64,000 nt of DNA from Mucilaginibacter aquaedulcis (GTDB lineage: Bacteria > Bacteroidota > Bacteroidia > Sphingobacteriales > Sphingobacteriaceae): contig NZ_JAUFPR010000002.1 of NCBI RefSeq assembly GCF_030409325.1, forward strand, positions 310,001-374,000, in the 5' to 3' direction. Made by a program: the position numbers and the translations under genes. The notes below the pieces were generated by a model. That model searched no databases. It saw only the letters and a list, made by a program, of their open reading frames with translations, and was not told the DNA's origin. This document shows positions 27,258 through 35,726 of this stretch, piece by piece. Positions within the stretch are counted from its first letter, which is position 1, and each line of letters opens with the position of its first letter.

Positions 27258-27350
27258 ATGATCAACCAGTTAACATTAGAGCAAAAACTTCAAGGAGTGA
27301 TTTTAGTGATTATTTGTTTTGTTGCAATAGCAAATTACGTGATCAAATAA
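27258..27350 (+). CDS. Putative 30-residue membrane micropeptide
   Basis: A short ORF of 30 codons (start MINQLTLEQKL, stop TAA at 27348-27350). After a polar N-terminus of about 11 residues comes one hydrophobic segment (GVILVIICFVAIANYVI) followed by a single Lys, so it would be a single-pass inner-membrane peptide. It is framed by a consensus promoter (27207-27236) and an intrinsic terminator (27383-27409), giving a predicted transcript of about 165 nt containing only this ORF. That makes a real gene more likely than chance. It could instead be a small RNA with an incidental ORF. It lies on the opposite strand to its neighbours mnmA and proA. The function is unknown. Confidence 0.6.
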   Translation: MINQLTLEQKLQGVILVIICFVAIANYVIK

Positions 27351-27382
27351 GAAGTCTAACCCAAGCCAATGAGAGGAAATTT

Positions 27383-27409
27383 AAGGTGCTTTTTCAAGCA
27401 CCTTTTTTT
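27383..27409 (+). terminator. Intrinsic terminator of the micropeptide/sRNA unit
   Basis: A perfect 9-bp stem, AAGGTGCTT with AAGCACCTT around a TTTC loop, followed directly by a seven-T run in the plus direction. The reverse direction has a weaker T stretch, so it mainly ends the plus-strand unit. Confidence 0.88.
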
Positions 27410-27431
27410 GTGGCATAATATAGGTTTGTTG

Positions 27432-28679
27432 TTATGGAGTGCGTGTTTGTCCGTTACCTTTCACTATCCATTTATAGCTGGTAAGTTCGTTAAGGCCCAT
27501 TGGGCCGCGGGCATGAAGTTTTTGAGTGCTTATACCAATCTCAGCACCTAAGCCAAATTGTGCACCATCAGTAAAAGCTGTTGAAACATTTGCATAAACC
27601 GCTGCAGCATCTACATCATTTAAAAATGTAGCTATATGGTCAGCATTTTCTGATATAATAGCCTCACTGTGTTTAGAACTGTTTATGGCTATGTGTTCAA
27701 GAGCCTGTTTAAAATTATCAACGGTTTTAATAGCCATTTTCATGGATAAAAACTCGGTACCAAAATGTTGAGGTTCTGCTTTATGCAATAACTGATTCGG
27801 GTAGGTACTTTTTAAAGCCGCATAAGAGGTTTCGTCGGCAAATAATTCTACCTGCTTTTCTTTTAAGATATGTGTAAGTTGTGGCAAATCATTGATACGG
27901 GCGGAGTGTATAATTAAGCAATCGAGCGCATTACAAACACTAACCCGTCGTGTTTTGGCATTCTCGATGATCTGAGCACCTTTTTCTAAATCACCTGATT
28001 CATCAAAATAAGTATGGACAATACCTGCACCCGTTTCTATCACAGGTACTTTACTGTTTTCGCGCACAAAGTTTATTAATGACTGGCTTCCACGTGGAAT
28101 TAATACATCCACATAGCCTACAGCATTTAGCAAGGCAGATGTAGCTTCTCTTTCAGCTGGCAAAAGTGTTACAATTCGGGTATCCAGGTTATGTTTGAGC
28201 AATACTTTATGTATAACCGAAATAATGGCCTGATTTGAAAAATCGGCATCACTGCCACCTTTTAAAATGCTGATATTCCCTGTTTTAAAACACAGAGCAA
28301 ATACATCAAAAGTTACATTGGGCCGGGCCTCGTAAATAACACCTACAACACCCAATGGCACACTAATCTTAGTTATGGATAAGCCGTTAGGCATATTAGT
28401 TTCTGATAGCTGTTTTCCCAACGGACTATCAAGGCCTGCAACATTGACCATATCGGCCGCGATTGATTCAATTCTGGTTGGGGTAAGCTTCAACCTGTCA
28501 TATTTAGGATCAGCAGGATCCATGCGATCAAGATCTTTCTGGTTTTCGGTCAGCAAATAATCTATCTGGTCAATTGCTGCTTCAGTTACATCCAGTAACA
28601 CCTGATTTATTAAAGCAGGGGCGAGGGTTGGTTTTCTGCCTGCATCAATTGCATTTTGGAAATAAATATCGTAATTCAT
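27432..28679 (-). CDS. proA: Glutamate-5-semialdehyde dehydrogenase (gamma-glutamyl phosphate reductase)
   Basis: A 415-residue NADPH-dependent enzyme, second step of proline synthesis: gamma-glutamyl phosphate to glutamate-5-semialdehyde. Family motifs are visible: [28 protein letters not shown] near 110-138, the catalytic cysteine region [15 protein letters not shown] near 245, and [26 protein letters not shown] near the C-terminus. It starts 6 bp after the proB stop codon, so the two form a proBA operon. The length matches the family. Confidence 0.97.
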   Translation of the reverse strand: MNYDIYFQNAIDAGRKPTLAPALINQVLLDVTEAAIDQIDYLLTENQKDLDRMDPADPKYDRLKLTPTRIESIAADMVNVAGLDSPLGKQLSETNMPNGLSITKISVPLGVVGVIYEARPNVTFDVFALCFKTGNISILKGGSDADFSNQAIISVIHKVLLKHNLDTRIVTLLPAEREATSALLNAVGYVDVLIPRGSQSLINFVRENSKVPVIETGAGIVHTYFDESGDLEKGAQIIENAKTRRVSVCNALDCLIIHSARINDLPQLTHILKEKQVELFADETSYAALKSTYPNQLLHKAEPQHFGTEFLSMKMAIKTVDNFKQALEHIAINSSKHSEAIISENADHIATFLNDVDAAAVYANVSTAFTDGAQFGLGAEIGISTQKLHARGPMGLNELTSYKWIVKGNGQTRTP

Positions 28680-28685
28680 ATGATG

Positions 28686-29765
28686 TTAACCCTGTAAATA
28701 AAGATAATCATAATGTACCAGGGGCTTCTGCTTTTTTTGCCCAACTCTTTCTTTGGCTTTATCAGCCCCGTATTCTGCAATACCTAAACCAACCGGTTTA
28801 TTATTTTCGTCAATTAGCTTTATAATATCACCTTTTTTAAAGTCGGCTATTATTTGCATAATGCCTACCGGAAGCAAACTCGTGGCTTTGTTTGATATAA
28901 GAGCTGCTTTAGCACCATTGTTAACCTGCACAACACCTGTAGCTGATTTTTCTGAGTGTGCTATCCACTTCTTTTTACCGGATGCTATTTTATTAGGTAC
29001 AAAACGGGTGTGGACAACCTTATTTTCCAATACATCGGTCAGGATATTATCACGTGTTCCGTTGGCTATATGTACAGCAATGCCAAGTTGAGCGGTTTTT
29101 TGCGACATGGTAGATTTGGTGATCATGCCACCACGGCCAAACTGTGAACGGCCTGATGAAACAAACTCAGCAAAATCAACAACTGATCCGCTTACTTCTT
29201 CAATTACAGTTGAACCCGGAGCTTTCGGATCTCCGTTATAAATACCATCTACATTGGTTAAAACTATAAGCGCCTGAGCATTCAGCATGGAAGCTATAAG
29301 CCCGGCCAGCTCATCGTTATCTGTAAACATTAGTTCAGTTACCGATACCACATCATTTTCATTAACAACGGGTATTACCTGGTGTTGCAGCAAAAGCTCA
29401 AGGCAGTTCTTCATATTCAGGTAGTGCATTCTATCCCTGAAATCTTCTTTGGTAACTAATACCTGCGAGCACAACATGTCAAAACGCTCAAAAAGGTTTG
29501 AGTAGGTATTGATCAATTTAACCTGACCAATAGAGGCCAGAAGCTGACGGGCAGCAATGGCATCATATTTTTCGGAGATGGTGATGAGGCTTCGGCCAGA
29601 TGCCACCGCTCCTGAAGAAACTAAGATGACTTCTTTACCTTGTTTTTTTATAGCTGCGATTTGCCCAACCAAATGCTCAATACGTTGAAGATTGGGCAGG
29701 CCATTTTCTTGAGTGAAAACGTTCGATCCAATTTTTATAATAACGCGTTGATAATTGAAGGACAT
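28686..29765 (-). CDS. proB: Glutamate 5-kinase
   Basis: A 359-residue enzyme phosphorylating glutamate, the committed step of proline synthesis. It has an amino-acid kinase fold: VIIKIGSNVFT at the N-terminus, ILVSSGAVASGR near 48-55, the NENDVVSV motif near 145-152, and FGRGGMITK near 215-225. The C-terminal 90 residues (VNNGAKAALISNKATSLLPVGI onward) form a PUA domain, as in E. coli ProB. It is first in the proBA operon. The 570 bp upstream are AT-rich, and I did not find a clear TAnnTTTG box for it. Confidence 0.97.
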   Translation of the reverse strand: MSFNYQRVIIKIGSNVFTQENGLPNLQRIEHLVGQIAAIKKQGKEVILVSSGAVASGRSLITISEKYDAIAARQLLASIGQVKLINTYSNLFERFDMLCSQVLVTKEDFRDRMHYLNMKNCLELLLQHQVIPVVNENDVVSVTELMFTDNDELAGLIASMLNAQALIVLTNVDGIYNGDPKAPGSTVIEEVSGSVVDFAEFVSSGRSQFGRGGMITKSTMSQKTAQLGIAVHIANGTRDNILTDVLENKVVHTRFVPNKIASGKKKWIAHSEKSATGVVQVNNGAKAALISNKATSLLPVGIMQIIADFKKGDIIKLIDENNKPVGLGIAEYGADKAKERVGQKKQKPLVHYDYLYLQG

Positions 29766-30148
29766 TTAAGTATGAAATTAAAAACTCAATATTACAAAAA
29801 AAACCGTCTATTAAGCATAGATTTAAATTGATTTTAAAGTAAAAATTTCATTTTTTGTTATTTTTAAATCATTTTGGATAAAAACAGATCAAAATATATT
29901 TTATAACTACCGATATAAGATTTTTTTTACTAAAAGAGCAGTGTTTTTAACTTTTTTTGTCTTTAAATATAATTTTCGTAGTGTTTTTTGTTCAAAAGTT
30001 GATTTTTTTATAGATCATATAACTTATCTATTTGGTATTCAGTTGTTTGGCTTTTGTTCTTTTGTTTCTACAAAAGTCTTATCAATGTAAAGCTTTCATT
30101 ATTAATTTCTCACTTAGTTACATTTAAGTTTAAAAAAATGAAAAATGA
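29766..30148. other. AT-rich intergenic stretch between divergent proB and the TonB receptor unit
   Basis: About 380 bp, very AT-rich, with long T-runs. I see no gene, RNA or clear repeat in it. The receptor promoter begins at its right end. Confidence 0.6.
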
Positions 30149-30178
30149 TTGCAGGGAATATTTTTTTTTATATTTTTG
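30149..30178 (+). promoter_or_regulatory. Complete Bacteroidota promoter, TTG-N19-TATTTTTG, for the TonB receptor
   Basis: A TTG at 30149-30151 and TATTTTTG at 30171-30178 with the consensus 19-bp spacing. The predicted start near 30185 leaves a 5' leader of about 152 nt before the receptor gene, long for this window. Confidence 0.7.
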
Positions 30179-30215
30179 TCTACTAATTCTATAGAATTTA
30201 TATCATTATTTTAAA

Positions 30216-30266
30216 ATGGCTATACTTTACACCTTTGTTATGCGGCTGTCCACTGCCTGTTGTTGA
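30216..30266 (+). CDS. Candidate leader peptide with tandem Cys codons (uORF)
   Basis: A 16-codon ORF, MAILYTFVMRLSTACC, ends with two consecutive Cys codons (TGT TGT) immediately before TGA. It lies inside the predicted leader of the TonB receptor mRNA, about 30 nt after the predicted start, and a hairpin (30266-30295) begins at its stop codon. Tandem codons for one amino acid just before a hairpin are the layout of ribosome-mediated attenuation leaders. A second Cys-containing short ORF is found in the leader of the nearby sulfite reductase gene. Translation is not shown by sequence alone. Confidence 0.45.
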   Translation: MAILYTFVMRLSTACC

Positions 30267-30295
30267 TGTTTTGATCCTACATCTATCAAAAACAT
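30266..30295 (+). promoter_or_regulatory. Leader hairpin at the uORF stop codon
   Basis: ATGTTTTGAT pairs with ATCAAAAACAT (one bulged A) across a 9-nt loop. It overlaps the stop codon of the short ORF. There is no T-run after it, so it is not an intrinsic terminator by itself; it could affect translation or RNA stability. Confidence 0.4.
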
Positions 30296-30336
30296 TTAAT
30301 CAACTCATTTAATATTACCACCACCAACCTTACTTC

Positions 30337-33294
30337 ATGAAGATTTTTACAAATTCATTAAAATTCATTGTACTTTTTCTTACGCTTATTCCGGCAATCA
30401 GCTATGCCCAACTTAATGGCTCATACATTTTAAGCGGAAAAGTAAATGACGATCATGGCCAGCCTTTAGTTGGCACCACAGTTACCATAAAAGGAACTAC
30501 AAACAAGGCAGCCACTGATAGCACCGGTAAATTCTCGTTAACTACAAGTGCTAAATTGCCTTATACACTGGTTTTTACGGCAGTCGGATTTCAGCCGCAA
30601 GAGTTTTTTATTAAAAATGCCAATAGCGCTTTAAACATCCAGCTTACATCTCAATCATTACTCATAAATGAAGTAGTAGTTACCGCATCCCGTAAGGAAG
30701 AAAAGCTTTTACGTTCGCCCGTAGCTATTGAAAAACTAAGCATCAACGCGTTAAAACAATCGCCTGGCCCAAGTTTCTATGATGCGCTTGAAAATGTTAA
30801 AGGCGTACAAATGACTACAACCAGTATAACGCTTAAAGTACCTAATACCCGTGGTTTCAACAGCCCAAACAACTTTAGGTTTATGCAGTTGGTTGATGGT
30901 GTGGATATGCAATCGGCCACTTTGGGGGTGCCGCTTGGTAATGCCATTGGCCCAACAGAGCTTGATATTGCCAGCATTGAAATTACCCCGGGTGCTGCAG
31001 CAGCATTATATGGTACAAATGCTATTAATGGTTTATCAAATCTTTTTACAAAAGATCCTTTTAAATACCAAGGCTTGAGTTTTTACCACCGGCAAGCGGT
31101 TAACCATGTTGGTAATGATGCCCTGGGTGCAAGCTCTCTTACAGAAGATGCCCTAAGATATGCCAAAGCTTTCAATGATAAATTTGCCTTTAAAGTTAAC
31201 TTCAGTTATCTGCAGGGAACCGACTGGCAATCAAATACTCAAAAAGATCAAAACCCCGGTAATTTAAAAACTGCTAATCCGGCTTACCCTGAATTAACAG
31301 GAATAAGCAACGCGGCTTATGACGGCTGGAACAAATATGGTGACGATGCTCTTGCCGGTAGCAATACAGTGGTTGTGAAGGGAATAGTTGTAGATGGTGT
31401 GGCCAGGCCAAACCTTACCGTGGCCCGTACAGGTTATAATGAGGTTGACCTGGTTGATCCGCACGTAACTAACCTGAAACTGGATGGTACTTTATCATAT
31501 AAAATAACACCAAACACTATATTATCTTATACCTATCGTTACGGTAGGATGGATGGTGTTTTTCAACGTGGTAACAAAATTTCTTTAGATGGTGCTACAG
31601 TTCAAAACCATAAAGTAGAATTAAAAGGTAAGGAGTTTTTAGTCAGAGCCTATGAATCTATCGAAAATACAGGTAATTCATTTAATGTTAAACCATTAGC
31701 CGATAACCTTGATCTGAACCATGCAAGTAACTCAGCATGGGGTACTTTGTTTGGAAATGCTCTTAAATCATACCCAGGCGGGGCGTTAACATCAGCCAAC
31801 CTGGCAGCAGCAGAGCAATATGCTCGGGCTGCCGCTGATAAAGGAAGGGTAGAGCCCGGAACCCCTGCTTTTAACGATCTGCGTAAAACTATAATAGGTA
31901 TTAACAACTGGGATATTAAATCAAGCCTTATACCTAATGCGCCTGTTACAGGTGGTGCCGCTTTGGTACAAAAGAGCCATATGTATAACGCTGAAGCTCA
32001 ATGGGACCTGTCTGACAGGGTTAAAGTTGTTGATCTGTTAGTTGGTGGTGATGTAAGGGTTTACTCTATAATTCCTGATGGTAATAACTTTGTTGATTTT
32101 AGCCGCCCAATTGCCGACAGGAATACACCATTAGAGAACGGCAGTTTCGGTAATAATGTGATCTATAAAAAGTACGGAGCATTCACCCAGGTTACCAAAA
32201 CCTTTTTTGATAACAAGTTAAAGTTGTTTGGTTCTGTTAGATGGGATTACAATCCTTATTTTGATCCTAAATTTACACCACGTTTAGCTGCGGTGTATTC
32301 TATTAATGAAAATCATAATTTCAGATTTACTTTCCAGAATGGTTACCGCTTCCCTTCATTGTTTGAAGCTTTATCATATGTAAATAACGGCCGTGTTAAA
32401 CGCGTAGGAAGTCTGCCCTTCATCAACGATGGGTTGGGATACCTTGGAAACAGCTATACCCAAACATCTGTAGCTAATTTTAATGCTGCCGTAAACGCTG
32501 CTCCTGGCGCGGCAAGTGGTACCGATGCTACCGCCCTTGCTAACAGAAACCTACTTAAAGTAGCCGATTTGCCACCAGCAAGGCCTGAACAAATAACCTC
32601 ATACGAAGTTGGTTATAAAGGCATAGTTGCCGATAACAAAGTATTTATTGATATAGATGCTTATGCCAACCGCTATAATGGCTTTTTAGGTCAAGTGCAG
32701 GTGTTTGTGCCAAATGGTGCAACAGTTGGTACCGATGCTGCTGTATTATCAATGCTTGATATTAACCGCGACCCAACAACAGGTACCGCTACCAATGCCG
32801 CAAGCCAGGGACAAAGCAGATACCGTGTTTACACCAATGCCAAAAACATTTATAATAACTATGGTTCCTCAGCAGGTATCAGTTACAATTTTTATAAAAG
32901 ATATACCGTATCGGGCAACGTAAGCTTTAACAAGTTAAAAGCTCAATCGGCTTCTGATATATTTGTAACAGGCTTTAATACTCCGGAGTGGTCAGGTAAC
33001 GTATCATTCGGTAACCGCGAAGTAGCTAAAAACCTTGGCTTTAACGTTGTGTATAAATGGCAGGAGTCATTTTTATGGGAAAGTCCTTTAGTTACAGGTA
33101 CTGTACCGGCTATAGGCACTGTTGATGCACAGGTAACTTACCGGGTGCCACAATACTATGCTACCTTCAAATTAGGTGCAAGTAACATATTCAATAAACG
33201 CTACATTCAATATGCAGGTGGCCCAACTCTTGGCGGCTTATATTATGTTTCAGTTACTCTGGATGGTTTATTGAGTAACCAAAAACCTCAATAG
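30337..33294 (+). CDS. TonB-dependent outer-membrane receptor
   Basis: A 985-residue protein with a Sec signal peptide (start MKIFTNSLKFIVLFL, cleavage near SYAQ). The domains are a carboxypeptidase-regulatory-like beta domain at about 30-115 (LSGKVNDDHGQPLVGTTVTIKG), a TonB box/plug region at about 118-235 (EVVVTASRKEEKLLRSPVAI, ending ITPGAAAALYGTNAINGL), and a 22-strand barrel to the C-terminus. It imports an unknown ligand using proton-motive force via TonB. No SusD partner follows; a strong terminator does. It lies end to end with the sulfur assimilation operon, and its leader encodes a Cys-ended peptide, which hints at uptake of a sulfur-containing compound. That last point is inference only. 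Confidence 0.93.
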   Translation: MKIFTNSLKFIVLFLTLIPAISYAQLNGSYILSGKVNDDHGQPLVGTTVTIKGTTNKAATDSTGKFSLTTSAKLPYTLVFTAVGFQPQEFFIKNANSALNIQLTSQSLLINEVVVTASRKEEKLLRSPVAIEKLSINALKQSPGPSFYDALENVKGVQMTTTSITLKVPNTRGFNSPNNFRFMQLVDGVDMQSATLGVPLGNAIGPTELDIASIEITPGAAAALYGTNAINGLSNLFTKDPFKYQGLSFYHRQAVNHVGNDALGASSLTEDALRYAKAFNDKFAFKVNFSYLQGTDWQSNTQKDQNPGNLKTANPAYPELTGISNAAYDGWNKYGDDALAGSNTVVVKGIVVDGVARPNLTVARTGYNEVDLVDPHVTNLKLDGTLSYKITPNTILSYTYRYGRMDGVFQRGNKISLDGATVQNHKVELKGKEFLVRAYESIENTGNSFNVKPLADNLDLNHASNSAWGTLFGNALKSYPGGALTSANLAAAEQYARAAADKGRVEPGTPAFNDLRKTIIGINNWDIKSSLIPNAPVTGGAALVQKSHMYNAEAQWDLSDRVKVVDLLVGGDVRVYSIIPDGNNFVDFSRPIADRNTPLENGSFGNNVIYKKYGAFTQVTKTFFDNKLKLFGSVRWDYNPYFDPKFTPRLAAVYSINENHNFRFTFQNGYRFPSLFEALSYVNNGRVKRVGSLPFINDGLGYLGNSYTQTSVANFNAAVNAAPGAASGTDATALANRNLLKVADLPPARPEQITSYEVGYKGIVADNKVFIDIDAYANRYNGFLGQVQVFVPNGATVGTDAAVLSMLDINRDPTTGTATNAASQGQSRYRVYTNAKNIYNNYGSSAGISYNFYKRYTVSGNVSFNKLKAQSASDIFVTGFNTPEWSGNVSFGNREVAKNLGFNVVYKWQESFLWESPLVTGTVPAIGTVDAQVTYRVPQYYATFKLGASNIFNKRYIQYAGGPTLGGLYYVSVTLDGLLSNQKPQ

Positions 33295-33324
33295 CACTTT
33301 TTAATACGTTTTATATAGTTTTTT

Positions 33325-33357
33325 AAGCGAATGAGCACGATGCTCATTCGCTTTTTT
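33325..33357 (+). terminator. Intrinsic terminator of the TonB receptor gene
   Basis: A perfect 13-bp stem, AAGCGAATGAGCA with TGCTCATTCGCTT, a CGA loop, and then a T-run. Confidence 0.93.
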
Positions 33358-33381
33358 GTTGGAGTAATGTTTATTAAAATG

Positions 33382-33415
33382 ACAAAGCCGGTTAAAGTTA
33401 ATTAACCGGCTTTGT
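33382..33415. terminator. Hairpin terminator after the APS reductase gene
   Basis: A perfect 14-bp stem, ACAAAGCCGGTTAA with TTAACCGGCTTTGT, and a 6-nt loop. It sits 18 bp past the minus-strand cysH stop codon. The T-run is short, but its position between convergent genes supports a terminator role. Confidence 0.75.
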
Positions 33416-33433
33416 TTGTATGATTTAAGTTTT

Positions 33434-34144
33434 TTAGTGCTGTTTTATTTCATGTAATCCACACTCTTTTTTAGATTGGTCTTCCCACCACCAACGACCG
33501 GCCCTGAAATCTTCGCCTTCCGCAACAGCACGGGTGCAGGGAGCACAGCCAATACTTGGAAAGCCTTGGTCATGCAGTGAATTGTAGGGGATGTTATACT
33601 GCTTAACGTAAGCCTTAACCTCATCTAATGTCCAGTTAAAAATAGGATGGAACTTTACCAGTTGGTTTTGTTCGTCCCATTCCACGTTTTCCATATCATG
33701 CCTGTTAATAGACTGATCTGCACGGATACCGGTTATCCATACCTTATTGCCTTTTAAAGCTCTTTTTAAAGGCTCTATCTTGCGGATTCCACAACACTCC
33801 TTACGATTCTCAACTGATTCATAAAAGCTATTAGGACCTTTTTTATTCACCATATCAGCCACCAGATCCTGATTCGGGAAGTAGGCATGTATAGGCTGCT
33901 TATACCTGTCCATGGTGCTGCTCCATACAGAGTAGGTCTCGCGGAAAAGCCTGCCTGTTTCCAGCGTGAAAACTTTTATAGGCAGTTTATTTGCAAATAT
34001 CATATGGCTGATAACTTGATCTTCCCAGCCAAAACTTGTTGAAAATACAATCTCGCCAGGAAACAACTCTGCCAGTTCTGTTAATGCTTCTACAGGCCCA
34101 ACACCCGCTGTTATGTCTTTTATATGTTTAACTACTTCGCTCAT
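33434..34144 (-). CDS. cysH: Adenosine 5'-phosphosulfate (APS) reductase, CysH family
   Basis: A 236-residue enzyme reducing activated sulfate to sulfite. I start it at the ATG at 34144, 1 nt after the stop of the upstream gene, rather than at the longer frame from 34171. The paired cysteines Cys117-Cys118 (RKECCGIRK) and Cys200/Cys203 (GCAPCTR) are the [4Fe-4S] ligands that mark the APS-using bacterial type, as opposed to PAPS reductases. The nucleophilic Cys228 lies in the C-terminal ECGLH. The PP-loop region (STSFGWEDQ) is at 35-43. It is the last gene of the sulfite reductase operon. ATP sulfurylase genes (cysDN) are not in the window. Confidence 0.93.
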   Translation of the reverse strand: MSEVVKHIKDITAGVGPVEALTELAELFPGEIVFSTSFGWEDQVISHMIFANKLPIKVFTLETGRLFRETYSVWSSTMDRYKQPIHAYFPNQDLVADMVNKKGPNSFYESVENRKECCGIRKIEPLKRALKGNKVWITGIRADQSINRHDMENVEWDEQNQLVKFHPIFNWTLDEVKAYVKQYNIPYNSLHDQGFPSIGCAPCTRAVAEGEDFRAGRWWWEDQSKKECGLHEIKQH

Positions 34145-34145
34145 T

Positions 34146-35654
34146 TTAAAAAACCTTTGTAATAAAGGCAATTATAGATTTTAGGCTTACCAGTATAACG
34201 ATTATCGCAACTGAAACCATAATTGTTTTTGTTGATATTTTATTGGAAATGCGGGCCGCTATAGGTGCGGCCAACGCGCTACCCAATATTAAACCCGCTA
34301 CTGCCTGCCAATGGTCACTGCTTACCATAGTGATAAAGGTTATAGAACCCATAATGGCAACAAAAAAACGCGACAACTTTACAGTACCTAATGAAAATCG
34401 TGGACTACGCCCACCGGCTATTAATGTTGATAGTACGATTGAACCCCAACCGCCTCCGCCTACAGCGTCAATAAAACCACCGCCTAAGCCAAGCAGTGAA
34501 ATTCGTTTTACCTTATCGGCCGATTTTTTACGCTTGATCTTAAATGCTTTTCTTAATATAACTATACCTAATATTAACGTATATAACGATACTACTGGTT
34601 TGGTATATTGACTGTAATGTTCTAATGAAGATAACAGGTAAGCGCCGGTTACAGCGCCAACAATTCCTGGGACTACCAATAGCTTAAATAACTTCCAGTT
34701 GATGTTACCCATCCGGTAATGCATCCAACCAGCTATACCACAACTCATTATTTCTGAAAGGTGCACACCCATACTGGCTGATGCAGGCGGGATACCCATT
34801 GACAGCGAAAAAGTTGTAGAAGTAACCCCGTATGACATGCCGATGGCACCATCAATCATGGCAAATACAAAGCCGGCACCTAAAAAGTAATAAAAGATAG
34901 GATCTATACCGGTTACAAAACTTTTAAATCCCGGCTCTTTTAAATAAAGAGCAGTAACAACTACGACAATTGAAATAATAATTGTTGACCATATTAGCCA
35001 GATAAAGTTTTTGTTTATCGTTAATTTGGGTTCAACCAATACCGAAGTTACACTGTTAAGCTTTTTTACTTTATCGGTAAAGTCGCCGTTTAATGTGTTT
35101 CTTAATTCACTCATTTGTTGCAACGTAATATCAAGTTCATCAGGAAGCCCATCGCTCAAAACTTCTTTTAAACGCTTAGCTATGGTTGGTGATTTTCCGT
35201 TGGTAGATATAGCCAGTTTTAGATCACCCTTTTGAACTATAGATGCGAGGTAAAAATCGCATAGCTCGGGTTTGTCAGCAACGTTAATGAGCAGTTTGCG
35301 ATCATGCGCTGCCTGGCGTATATAAATATTCAGGTCACTATCGTTAGTTGCAGCTATAACTACTTCGGCATTGTTCAGATCGTCGTCTGTAAATGATTTC
35401 TGAACAATGGTTAAGCCATCATGAAGAGCTGCCAATTCATGTATCTCCGGCAAAAAATCGCGGGATATAGCAGTTACCTTTGCTTCGTTACTGTTATTTA
35501 AAATTGCTGAAAGTTTTTCTAAACCTACATTACCACCGCCAATAAGCACAGTATGCAAGTTGTTCAGTTTCAAAAATACAGGAAACAACTGATTGCCTCC
35601 GTTTTCTTTATGCTGAATGTTAGTTAAACTGCTATCCTTGGGCAATAATGTCAT
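34146..35654 (-). CDS. Fusion of Met8/CysG-type precorrin-2 dehydrogenase with a TauE/SafE transporter
   Basis: A 502-residue two-part protein. Residues about 20-205 are a siroheme-synthase N-terminal domain: LFPVFLKLNNLHTVLIGGGNVG with the NAD-binding GGGNVG at 39-44, and Asp127 in LLINVADKP matching the catalytic Asp of CysG/Met8. Residues about 215-502 are a membrane domain of the TauE/SafE (TSUP) family with 8 or so segments and the repeated motif GLGGGFIDAVGGGGWG near 390. The first part would finish sirohydrochlorin/siroheme for the sulfite reductase encoded just upstream; the second would move sulfite or a sulfonate-related anion. It lies 72 bp after the sulfite reductase gene and 1 nt before cysH. 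No stop or frameshift separates the halves. Confidence 0.88.
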   Translation of the reverse strand: MTLLPKDSSLTNIQHKENGGNQLFPVFLKLNNLHTVLIGGGNVGLEKLSAILNNSNEAKVTAISRDFLPEIHELAALHDGLTIVQKSFTDDDLNNAEVVIAATNDSDLNIYIRQAAHDRKLLINVADKPELCDFYLASIVQKGDLKLAISTNGKSPTIAKRLKEVLSDGLPDELDITLQQMSELRNTLNGDFTDKVKKLNSVTSVLVEPKLTINKNFIWLIWSTIIISIVVVVTALYLKEPGFKSFVTGIDPIFYYFLGAGFVFAMIDGAIGMSYGVTSTTFSLSMGIPPASASMGVHLSEIMSCGIAGWMHYRMGNINWKLFKLLVVPGIVGAVTGAYLLSSLEHYSQYTKPVVSLYTLILGIVILRKAFKIKRKKSADKVKRISLLGLGGGFIDAVGGGGWGSIVLSTLIAGGRSPRFSLGTVKLSRFFVAIMGSITFITMVSSDHWQAVAGLILGSALAAPIAARISNKISTKTIMVSVAIIVILVSLKSIIAFITKVF

Positions 35655-35726
35655 AAAAAAATCTTGATAAGCTCAAATTGTGCAGCAATATTATTTCTCT
35701 GAACAATTTATTATTTGATTGGCAAG

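Noticed and set aside
34145..34171. Longer start for cysH, adding MPLLQRFFK
   Set aside because: It would overlap the upstream gene by 26 bp; the ATG at 34144 follows that gene's stop by 1 nt and begins the conserved protein.
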